The translations under genes were made by a program, and so were the position numbers. 35,256 bases of DNA from an uncultured bacterium. Its GTDB lineage: Bacteria; Cyanobacteriota; Vampirovibrionia; Gastranaerophilales; Gastranaerophilaceae. Location: assembly GCA_947169755.1 (NCBI GenBank), contig CAMVQX010000002.1, forward strand, positions 1-35,256, written 5' to 3'. A model generated the notes under the pieces. It did no database searches and had not been told where the DNA came from. It was given only the letters and a program-made list of their open reading frames with translations. This document shows positions 28,569-35,256 of this stretch, in pieces; within the stretch, counting starts at the first letter, position 1, and every line of letters starts with the position of its first letter.

Positions 28569-31385
28569 ATGGGAAAGACTTTAATTCTAATTGACGGACA
28601 TGCGTTGGCTTTTAGAGAGTATTATGCTTTAGAGAGAACTCAAATGTCAACATCGGATGGTATTCCTACTTGGGGAGTTTATGGCTTTTTTAAAGCGATT
28701 TTTGATCTGCTTAAAAATAAATCTCTCAAACCTGATGCGATAGGAGTCGCTTTTGATGTCAGCCACAGGACTTTTAGGACTGAAATGTATTCCGATTATA
28801 AGTCAAATAGAGAAGCTATGCCCGATCCGATGCGTGTTCAAATGGAGTTGATTTATGAAGGTCTTAGAGCTTTCGATATTCCTATTTATACCAAAGAAGG
28901 ATACGAAGCTGATGATGTAATCGGTACTATTTCAAAGAGAGCTTGTGAGCTCGGGCACAAGGTTTATATTTTGACGGGGGATCAAGATGCTTTCCAGCTT
29001 GTAGATAAAGAGGGTTGTGTCAAGGTTATTTTGCCGTCAAAGGGTGAGCTCGTTGAATACAACTGGGATAAAATTTATGAAAAATTAGGTGTTTATCCAA
29101 ATCAAGTTATTGATTACAAAGGCTTGAGAGGTGATACTTCAGACTGTATTCCGGGAGTTAAAGGTATAGGCGAAAAAACAGCACAGATGCTTTTGGCACG
29201 TTACGGAACTTTAGACGCGGTTTTAAGAGATTGTGAGAATATTCCAGAAAAGTCTGTCAGGGAAAAAATATGCAGTGGAAAAGAACAGGCTAAACTAAGT
29301 CAAGAATTGGCAACGATTATACGAGATTTGGACGTTGATTTTGATTTTGAAAAAACAGAAATCCAATTGCCGGATTTGACTTCTGTTACAGAATTCTTGA
29401 AAAAGATGCAGTTTTATACATTTATAAGAAATATAAATTCTATTTTATCTTCATTTAACAAAAATGCTTCTTCTGATGTTGTTGTTCCGCCGTCAAAAGG
29501 TGAGGCAATGCAATTAGGATTTTTTGCCAAAGCTGTCACGGAGGAAATAAATAAAGATTCTGAATTAGTATATGAAAAAGAATTGATTAGTGATATTTCC
29601 GGATTAAATAAATTATATGATATTTTATCAAAACAATCTGTGTTTGCGTTTAAAGTGTATGCTGATGTTAAGAATGCTGTTACGACTTCAATCTTTGGAA
29701 TATGTTTTGCAGTTAATAAGGAATATTCAGCTGATGAGAGAATAAAATTTTCCGGTAATAATTCAAAGACTCTTGTTTATTATGTTTCACATGCATATTT
29801 AAAAGAGGCATTAAATATTTTAAAACCTGTGTTTGAAAATGAAAAAATTAAAAAGACAACATTTGATGTAAAAAATGCGTATAATGTGTTACGTAATGTG
29901 GGTACAGAGCTTAGCGGAGCAATATTTGATTGTATGCTTGCAAGCTACGTTAAAGATTCAAACAGAAATCATGAGCTTGATATTCAAAGTCTTGAACATT
30001 TAAATCATGCAATAATTCGGTGTGGACACTTAGATAAGAAAAATTCTTTTAAATTTGAAGATGCCCCGATTGAAAATGTTTTATCTCATGTTGCTGATGA
30101 ATGTGCTGCTATATTTGAATTGACAAAATATTGGATAAATGAATTGTCAGAAGATGAATTAAAACTTGTTTATAATATTGAAGTTCCCTTTGCCAAAGTA
30201 TTAGCGGATATGGAATTTAATGGCGTTTCTATTGATGAAGACTACCTTAAATTACTTACAAATGACATGAATTTAAAATTGAGTAATATAGAAGCGAAAA
30301 TTTATGATTTGGCAGGGGTATCATTTAATATAAATTCTCCCAAGCAGGTTGCTGATATTTTATTTGTAAAATTAGGTCTTAAATCAAAGAAAAAACGCGG
30401 TAAAACATCATATTCTACGAGTGCTGCAGTTTTGGAGGAGTTGGCGGAAGAATTTGAAATTGCAAAATTAATTCTTGAGTATAGGAAATATGCAAAGTTA
30501 AAATCCACATATACAGAGGCTTTACCGGCTTTGATTGATGCTAAAGATCATAGAATTCATACTACGTATAATCAAGCAACTACGGTTACAGGACGTTTGT
30601 CCTCTTCAAATCCTAATTTGCAAAATATACCTATCAGAACTGAAGAAGGTAACAAAATCAGGAATGCATTTGCTGCTCAGGACAAGGTGAACTATTGTAT
30701 ATTATCAGCTGATTATTCTCAAATCGAATTAAGGCTTCTTGCGCATATATCCGGTGATCAGCATCTTATAGAAGCTTTTAAGTCTGGTATTGATATTCAT
30801 ACGCTTACGGCATCAAAAGTTTTTGATGTTCCTGTTGAGGCTGTTACAAAAGAAATGCGTTATAAGTCAAAAGCTGTTAATTTTGGAATTGTTTACGGAC
30901 AAAGCAAATATGGACTTGCAAAGGCTCTTTCTATTTCAAATAGTGAAGCTGAGGAGTTCATAAATAAATATTTTGCGACATATCCAAGAGTTAAAGCTTA
31001 TATGGAAGCTACTTCAATTCAAGTACAGGGAAGAGGCTTTGTTGAAACTATATTTGGGAGACGCAGATATCTTGAAACTGAGCTTTCGAGTTCAAATGCT
31101 ATGATTAGAGAATTTGCTAAGCGTGCTGCAATAAATCAACCAATGCAAGGTACAGCCGCAGATTTGATGAAAATAGCGATGATTGAATTTGACAAAAAAT
31201 TGAAAGAAAACAATTTGAAATCTAAGTTGATAATTCAAGTTCATGACGAATTGGTTGTTGAAGTGTATAAACCGGAATTAGAAACTGTAAAACATTTAAT
31301 AAAAGAGGCTATGGAATTGAACCAGCCGCTCTCTGTTCCGCTTGTTATAGATATAAATGTGGGTGAATCATGGAAAGAACAATAA
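28569..31385 (+). CDS. polA: DNA polymerase I with degenerate proofreading domain
   Basis: PolA performs repair and Okazaki-fragment processing. The protein has 938 aa in three domains. (1) The 5'-3' exonuclease (1-290) includes LILIDGHALAFREYYAL, EGYEADDVIGT, LTGDQDAFQLV and GLRGDTSDCIPGVKGIGEKT; its acidic residues are intact. (2) The 3'-5' exonuclease-like domain (~325-530) has FAFKVYADV where an active enzyme has D-x-E, giving Lys362 and Tyr364, so proofreading is probably lost. (3) The polymerase (~535-938) has intact motif A SADYSQIELR (713-722), motif B around RYKSKAVNFGIVYG, and motif C VHDELV. ATG 28569 is confirmed by the family's N terminus, although no SD is present. The following gene starts inside the last codons of polA. 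Confidence 0.97.
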   Translation: MGKTLILIDGHALAFREYYALERTQMSTSDGIPTWGVYGFFKAIFDLLKNKSLKPDAIGVAFDVSHRTFRTEMYSDYKSNREAMPDPMRVQMELIYEGLRAFDIPIYTKEGYEADDVIGTISKRACELGHKVYILTGDQDAFQLVDKEGCVKVILPSKGELVEYNWDKIYEKLGVYPNQVIDYKGLRGDTSDCIPGVKGIGEKTAQMLLARYGTLDAVLRDCENIPEKSVREKICSGKEQAKLSQELATIIRDLDVDFDFEKTEIQLPDLTSVTEFLKKMQFYTFIRNINSILSSFNKNASSDVVVPPSKGEAMQLGFFAKAVTEEINKDSELVYEKELISDISGLNKLYDILSKQSVFAFKVYADVKNAVTTSIFGICFAVNKEYSADERIKFSGNNSKTLVYYVSHAYLKEALNILKPVFENEKIKKTTFDVKNAYNVLRNVGTELSGAIFDCMLASYVKDSNRNHELDIQSLEHLNHAIIRCGHLDKKNSFKFEDAPIENVLSHVADECAAIFELTKYWINELSEDELKLVYNIEVPFAKVLADMEFNGVSIDEDYLKLLTNDMNLKLSNIEAKIYDLAGVSFNINSPKQVADILFVKLGLKSKKKRGKTSYSTSAAVLEELAEEFEIAKLILEYRKYAKLKSTYTEALPALIDAKDHRIHTTYNQATTVTGRLSSSNPNLQNIPIRTEEGNKIRNAFAAQDKVNYCILSADYSQIELRLLAHISGDQHLIEAFKSGIDIHTLTASKVFDVPVEAVTKEMRYKSKAVNFGIVYGQSKYGLAKALSISNSEAEEFINKYFATYPRVKAYMEATSIQVQGRGFVETIFGRRRYLETELSSSNAMIREFAKRAAINQPMQGTAADLMKIAMIEFDKKLKENNLKSKLIIQVHDELVVEVYKPELETVKHLIKEAMELNQPLSVPLVIDINVGESWKEQ

Positions 31386-31774
31386 AATTATTAGTATTAC
31401 TATTTTTAGTTTTCGGAACGTTTTTGCCGGTAAAGGCAGATGATTCTGCATATCTTGTTACTCCGCAAAATGTTGAATTTAAACTCTGTACAAGAACATA
31501 CATTATTACCCCTGAAAAGCTTTTTTATATGGCAATTGCTTCCGCGAAAGAAAACAGATTTACCGTTGATGAAATCCAATCAAAAACGGGCTATATATTG
31601 TTTACAGCTGCAGGTAAACAATATTTGGCAAGTGTTTTAAAGGTTGATGATACTCACTCTATGATAAAAATAACACCAGTAAATAACAATTACTTTTTTG
31701 CGCCGGGAATTGTTTTGAACTTCTTCAGATATATTGATTTAAACGGTGCAACGCCAATAGTCCCTTTAAATTAG
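31370..31774 (+). CDS. Small exported hypothetical protein
   Basis: The 134-aa product starts 16 bases before the polA stop, in another frame, so it is likely translationally coupled to polA. It begins with a clear Sec signal peptide (ERTIK, then LLVLLFLVFGTFLPVKA, likely cleavage near residue 23). The mature domain is ~110 residues with alternating helix and strand: YIITPEKLFYMAIASAKEN, FTVDEIQSKTGYILFTAAG, YLASVLKVDDTHSMIKITP. This looks like a single small alpha/beta fold. I do not recognise the family. The first residues of the mature protein contain one cysteine (C42 region, FKLCTRTY). It converges on the membrane protein gene with a 4-base overlap. Confidence 0.8.
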   Translation: MERTIKLLVLLFLVFGTFLPVKADDSAYLVTPQNVEFKLCTRTYIITPEKLFYMAIASAKENRFTVDEIQSKTGYILFTAAGKQYLASVLKVDDTHSMIKITPVNNNYFFAPGIVLNFFRYIDLNGATPIVPLN

Positions 31775-32496
31775 AGTATATCAGTTCCATTGTCAATATC
31801 ATCTTTGTTAACTTCAATAATTTCATAGTCTATTTGCGCTAAGTAGTGTCCGGTTATTGCAGCATTAAATACTGTAACCATGCAAGCATAGAATACTATA
31901 AGCGGGTTCGGAAATCCAAAGAATAGCCATATAAAGTATACAACCGGAGCTGTAATTATTACATTAACAATTAATAAAAATATTCCCATAAAGAACATTG
32001 CAATTAGTACATCAACACTGTATTTTGCAATGAGAATGAAATTGTAAGCATCTGTAATTTTAAATTTATGGGCATATAAAAGGTATCCTACGTAATTAAA
32101 TGAATAAATTACGATACCAAGTACTATGGTAAAAACGCTTACCATAGTTGGCTCTAATGGTAATTTGGCGAGTAAAGCTATCAAAGCCACATGCATAATA
32201 ACAGTAAGTATGGCAAGTGGTGCAAGTGCAATAATACCTTTCAAACCGGCCCAAAATACCGAAAAAATATTAAATGAAGGTAATATTCTATTTTTACCGT
32301 TTCTGACATTTGCAGTGCATTGAAGCATGAAGCCAAAAAGTAATATTGCTACCGGTACGCTTATAAGTGTCTGAACTTGAGCCTCAGTAACTGAAGGCAT
32401 TGCTGCAAAATATACCGGAATTGCGTAAAATATATATTTAAATATTGAATTACTGTCTGTTAATGACTCTTCAAAAGCGTCTTTTATTGATGCCAT
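31771..32496 (-). CDS. Polytopic membrane protein (DUF4013-like)
   Basis: This is a 241-aa integral membrane protein with about six hydrophobic helices, for example IFYAIPVYFAAMP, LISVPVAILLFGFML, GIIALAPLAILTVIMHVALI, VFTIVLGIVIYSFNYVGYLL, VLIAMFFMGIFLLIVNVII and LIVFYACMVTVFNAAITGHY. The layout, with an amphipathic N terminus of 'IKDAFEESL' type and a Gly/Pro-containing central helix pair, recalls DUF4013 proteins, but I hold that loosely. No catalytic motif is visible. The last ~20 residues are acidic and cytosolic. The SD is GAGAGAGG upstream of ATG 32496, with a good extended -10 promoter. Its stop overlaps the convergent exported-protein gene. Confidence 0.75.
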   Translation of the reverse strand: MASIKDAFEESLTDSNSIFKYIFYAIPVYFAAMPSVTEAQVQTLISVPVAILLFGFMLQCTANVRNGKNRILPSFNIFSVFWAGLKGIIALAPLAILTVIMHVALIALLAKLPLEPTMVSVFTIVLGIVIYSFNYVGYLLYAHKFKITDAYNFILIAKYSVDVLIAMFFMGIFLLIVNVIITAPVVYFIWLFFGFPNPLIVFYACMVTVFNAAITGHYLAQIDYEIIEVNKDDIDNGTDIL

Positions 32497-32520
32497 AAAT
32501 AACCTCTCTCTTTAAAGAAA

Positions 32521-32548
32521 ATAATAGCATAATTTTCTTTAATTTCAA
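32521..32548 (-). promoter_or_regulatory. Extended -10 promoter of the polytopic membrane protein gene
   Basis: On the minus strand, TTGAAA (32543-32548), 16 bases, and TATTAT (32521-32526) with a TGC extension (32527-32529). It lies in the 82-bp gap after the histidine kinase stop. Confidence 0.65.
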
Positions 32549-32578
32549 AATGTAAAGATATTATTTTTTAATTATTAA

Positions 32579-33601
32579 TTAATTTGGAATCGTAACTGTA
32601 AATTCACTTCCTTTTCCGATTTTACTTTTTAAATTAATTTTTCCGTCAAGCAATTTAATCAATTCTTTTACAATTGATAGTCCAAGACCCGTAGAATTAG
32701 GTATATTGCTGTTAACCTGTTCGAATTTATCAAATATTTTTATTTGGTTCTCTTTAGCTATTCCTATGCCGTTATCTTTGATAGAAATAATTACCTCTTT
32801 ATTTTTAGATTTTGTCGTAATTGTAATTTTTCCTTTATTTTTATCAGTAAATTTTATGGCATTACTCAATAAATTTAATAAAATTTGCTGTAGTTTTTGA
32901 TAATCAGTGTTAATAGTTAAATTATTTATTATTTTTTCAAATTTTCTGGCACCTAAAAGCGGTTTAATAATATTTTCAACCTCATCTATAAGTGTTTTTA
33001 TTTCAAATTTTTGTTTGTTAATAGATATAGAATTTCCTTCGATTCTTGACATATCGAGAACTTCATTAATCATGTTTAAAAGATTTAGACCTGAAATTTT
33101 TATGTCATTTACATATTCTTTTTGTTTTTGATTAAGTTTCCCGACAAATTCATTGCTCAGCATATCAGAAAATCCTATTATTGAATTTAATGGGGTTCTC
33201 AATTCATGTGAGATATGTGAAATGAATTTTGTTTTTATCTCTTCTGCTTCTTTTACTTCTAAATACCCTTTTTGCAGAGCATCTATTTGCATTTTCATGA
33301 TTTTTGAAAGTTCATAGTCTTTTATTATATTAGCGATTACAACAGAACAGGTTTGGAAGGTTTCTATATCATCTTTTGAAAACTTTTCTGCGGATATTTT
33401 TATTTTACCGAATTCTGTGTTTTTAACTTTCAAAACTTCACAAAGCGATTGTTTGTTCTCTTTCCCGAACGAATATTGAGGTTTGTCATATGATATACAG
33501 CCATAACTAAATTTGATAAAATTCTTCAACACTTTGAAAACGTTTTTATAAAAATTTTCATCAAATTCAATTTCAAAGAATTTATTTATGTTCTTAAACA
33601 T
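32579..33601 (-). CDS. Soluble sensor histidine kinase
   Basis: The product has 340 aa and no transmembrane segment. Residues ~1-100 look GAF-like (FIKFSYGCISYDKPQYSF, IKISAEKFSKDDIETFQT) and are probably the sensor. A coiled linker leads to HisKA with the phospho-acceptor H132 in KFISHISHELRTPLNSIIGF. The ATPase domain has an N box (LLNLLSNAIKFTDK), a G1 box (IKDNGIGIAKENQIKIFDKF) and a G2 box (GLGLSIVKELIKL), all intact. No response regulator lies nearby, so the partner is elsewhere. Its ATG overlaps the hpt stop by 8 bases (33594-33601), so it is the last gene of a tilS - hpt - kinase operon. Confidence 0.93.
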   Translation of the reverse strand: MFKNINKFFEIEFDENFYKNVFKVLKNFIKFSYGCISYDKPQYSFGKENKQSLCEVLKVKNTEFGKIKISAEKFSKDDIETFQTCSVVIANIIKDYELSKIMKMQIDALQKGYLEVKEAEEIKTKFISHISHELRTPLNSIIGFSDMLSNEFVGKLNQKQKEYVNDIKISGLNLLNMINEVLDMSRIEGNSISINKQKFEIKTLIDEVENIIKPLLGARKFEKIINNLTINTDYQKLQQILLNLLSNAIKFTDKNKGKITITTKSKNKEVIISIKDNGIGIAKENQIKIFDKFEQVNSNIPNSTGLGLSIVKELIKLLDGKINLKSKIGKGSEFTVTIPN

Positions 33602-34115
33602 TTTTATATCCTATAAAGCGCAGGTTTCTATAATAGCCATCATCATCAAGTCCGTACCCGATTAAGAATTGGTCTCCGACTTCAAACCCGTAGTAGTCAG
33701 GTTCGATATCGTTTACTCTTGTTATTTTTTTGTCCAATAGCGAGCAAAATTTGGTTGATTTAGTATGAAAGTTATTGTTTAAAAAATCGAGCAAGAATTT
33801 TGCGGTCAATCCTGTATCCACAATATCTTCTATTATTAAAACATTTTTTCCGTTAAGATCCGGCAGCGAAATATCAACTGCATTAACCCGTCCGGAAGAC
33901 TTTGTTCCTCCATTGTAACTTGATAATCTTATAAATTCCATTTTTAACGGCATTTCAAGATATTTTACCAAATCCACTGCAAACATTACGGCGCCTTTCA
34001 GGACACATACGGCATAAATTTCTTCCCCGTTATAAAATCTGTTCATTTCCTTAGCAAGCTCTTTGATTCTTGTTTGAATTTGTTCTTCTGTAAATAAAAC
34101 TTTTACATCTTTCAT
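33594..34115 (-). CDS. hpt: Hypoxanthine phosphoribosyltransferase
   Basis: This purine salvage enzyme makes IMP or GMP from hypoxanthine or guanine and PRPP. The 173-aa protein has normal length. The PRPP-binding motif reads VLIIEDIVDTGLT. The first loop is VLKGAVMFAVDLVKYL, the flexible catalytic loop has LSSYNGGTKSSGRV, and a late hydrophobic/acidic segment YYGFEVGDQFLIGYGLDDDG holds the base-binding and metal-binding residues. It overlaps the tilS stop by ATGA-type coupling (34112-34115). The tilS-hpt pair is widely conserved, usually followed by ftsH; here a histidine kinase follows instead. Confidence 0.97.
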   Translation of the reverse strand: MKDVKVLFTEEQIQTRIKELAKEMNRFYNGEEIYAVCVLKGAVMFAVDLVKYLEMPLKMEFIRLSSYNGGTKSSGRVNAVDISLPDLNGKNVLIIEDIVDTGLTAKFLLDFLNNNFHTKSTKFCSLLDKKITRVNDIEPDYYGFEVGDQFLIGYGLDDDGYYRNLRFIGYKNV

Positions 34116-35256
34116 TTTGTGCCTCTCAATTCTATTATATGTGTAGGATTCTCCGTTACTTTTATTTTATCACTGATACCGATTCCTGATACCCATAGTA
34201 CTTCGTTATTTTGGCAGAGTAATACTATATTGTCTTTTTCATGATTTGGTATCTTTTTTTCGTTAAAGTATTTTTTTAGTTTTTGTTTTCCTATACTGCC
34301 AAGTGGTTGAATAACATCACCATCTTTTCGGTATCGTAGTGTAAAATCAATATTATTAACTGAAATCAGTGCTTTAAATTCACAGTCGTTCGGATAAATA
34401 TTTTCTTCACTTGAGTTGGTAAGTATTGGTTTAATTGAAAATATTTTATCTTCAAATTTATATTCACCTTCTTTTAAAATATCAATTTGTAAATCGGATT
34501 TTTCTTTTTTAGTAATTGTTTTAATTTCTTTTTGGCTTACAAACAGCCATAAATTAGCTGTTAATGACATTGTTTTACCGGATTTTGAAGATTTATTTTT
34601 ATTTATAAATTGTTCAATTTCCTCAATTTTTTTTCTGTCATAATCAAGTTCGTTTTCTATTAAAAGTTCGCGAATTCTATATTTATCGTTATTGAAATCT
34701 TCTTTCGAAATTTCGGACAATGAGTTTAATGCTTTTATTACATTAGGATTAATTTCCTGCATTATTGGTATAATTTTTTTTCGGATTAAATTTCTTTTGT
34801 ATTTTGTATTTTCGTTTGAGCTGTCTTTGTTTGGGGTAAGTTTGTGTTCTTTGCAATATTTTTCAATTTCTTCTCGTGTAGTAGTTAAGAGCGGACGATA
34901 AAAAATCTCTCTTTTATCGGATATGCCTTGCAAACCAATAACTCCGGTGCCTTTAATAATTCTGTAAAGTACGGTTTCGGCGTTGTCATTGTAATTATGT
35001 GCGGTAAAAACTACATTTGATTTAAATTTATTAGCGCATTTTTTAAAAAATTCGTACCTGGCATCTCGTGCCGCAGTTTCAGTTTTACTAACATCCGGCG
35101 AAAGTTTTTCGGAATAAAACTCAATGTTTTTGGAAGCAGCGAAATTACGGCAGTTTTCTTCTTCTTTATCGCTTTCTTCACCTCGCCAATTATGGTTAAG
35201 GTGGATTGCTATAACTTTGTAGCCGGATAAAATATCTAAAAGGCACATAGAGTCAT
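34112..35256 (-). CDS. tilS: tRNA(Ile)-lysidine synthase, N terminus outside the window
   Basis: TilS ligates lysine to C34 of the tRNA-Ile CAU anticodon, switching it to read AUA. The last 380 residues are visible. The frame stays open past the ATG at 35248 to the window edge, and the two codons before it read Asp-Ser. This gives DSMCLLDIL, the end of the SGGxDS PP-loop, so 35248 is an internal Met and the true start lies beyond 35256. Further motifs are HLNHNWRGEESDKEEENC, TAHNYNDNAETVLYRIIKGT, and KYKRNLIRKKIIP. The C-terminal TilS domain ends with RKDGDVIQPLGSIGKQKLKK, then VLWVSGIGISDKI. It is coupled to hpt by overlapping stop and start. Confidence 0.95.
   Translation of the reverse strand, partial: DSMCLLDILSGYKVIAIHLNHNWRGEESDKEEENCRNFAASKNIEFYSEKLSPDVSKTETAARDARYEFFKKCANKFKSNVVFTAHNYNDNAETVLYRIIKGTGVIGLQGISDKREIFYRPLLTTTREEIEKYCKEHKLTPNKDSSNENTKYKRNLIRKKIIPIMQEINPNVIKALNSLSEISKEDFNNDKYRIRELLIENELDYDRKKIEEIEQFINKNKSSKSGKTMSLTANLWLFVSQKEIKTITKKEKSDLQIDILKEGEYKFEDKIFSIKPILTNSSEENIYPNDCEFKALISVNNIDFTLRYRKDGDVIQPLGSIGKQKLKKYFNEKKIPNHEKDNIVLLCQNNEVLWVSGIGISDKIKVTENPTHIIELRGTK

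Noticed and set aside
35246..35248. ATG as the tilS start
   Set aside because: The frame stays open upstream and reads Asp-Ser before the Met, the end of the SGGxDS PP-loop, so the gene continues outside the window.

Overview
This 35.3 kb window is AT-rich bacterial chromosome, densely packed with genes, using the standard code with ATG starts and mostly good Shine-Dalgarno (SD) sites. No tRNA, rRNA, CRISPR array, insertion sequence or phage gene was seen. The gene set suggests a Gram-negative-type (diderm) bacterium: a lipid-A-type acyltransferase, a PBP4-type DacB and signal peptides. A GH57/DUF3536 protein, a small ferredoxin, RqcH, glyS, and an N-terminal 'F-x-G/A' tag on otherwise unrelated proteins make me think of non-photosynthetic cyanobacterial relatives (Melainabacteria/Gastranaerophilales). 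That placement is inference from memory of such genomes, not shown by the sequence.

Layout. 1-1050: the 3' end of dtd, a TAGCA pentanucleotide tract, and a LysM-like hypothetical with a terminator. 1082-3357: a promoter and a translationally coupled operon of a zinc-ribbon/RQGG-repeat protein, rimM and trmD. 3341-4695 (minus): two coupled genes for a glycine-rich membrane protein and a Gln/Pro-rich HEAT-like protein. 4809-9090: a YkgJ-type cysteine-cluster protein, GH57/DUF3536, an exported OB-fold-like protein, a small membrane protein, and a 58-aa ferredoxin. 9208-13700: rqcH converging on the coupled operon yebC - diguanylate cyclase - tsaE - tsaB. 13779-19214 (plus): an orphan radical SAM protein, glyS, a small basic protein, and a 5'-nucleotidase-type metallophosphoesterase with no signal peptide. 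19221-21752 (minus): a glycosyltransferase, a Gfo/Idh/MocA oxidoreductase and a CDP-alcohol phosphatidyltransferase. 21893-25103: a small membrane protein, then the overlapping minus-strand operon acyltransferase - nitrilase - dacB. 25201-31774: tig-clpP-clpX, polA and a secreted small protein. 31771-35256 (minus): a polytopic membrane protein, then tilS (5' end outside the window) - hpt - soluble histidine kinase.

Functional themes are translation and tRNA quality (dtd, rimM, trmD, rqcH, tsaB/tsaE, glyS, tilS), proteostasis (tig, clpPX, rqcH), and cell envelope (dacB, acyltransferase, glycosyltransferase cassette). Signalling is represented by a diguanylate cyclase with GGEEF and I-site motifs and by an orphan histidine kinase.

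The most unusual items are the zinc-ribbon/RQGG/duplicated-domain protein coupled to rimM-trmD, the shared N-terminal F-x-G/A leader on two unrelated enzymes, the TAGCA tract, the many extended -10 promoters, and two putative leaderless genes with identical TATAAT-N6-ATG architecture. No intergenic stretch exceeds 300 bases.
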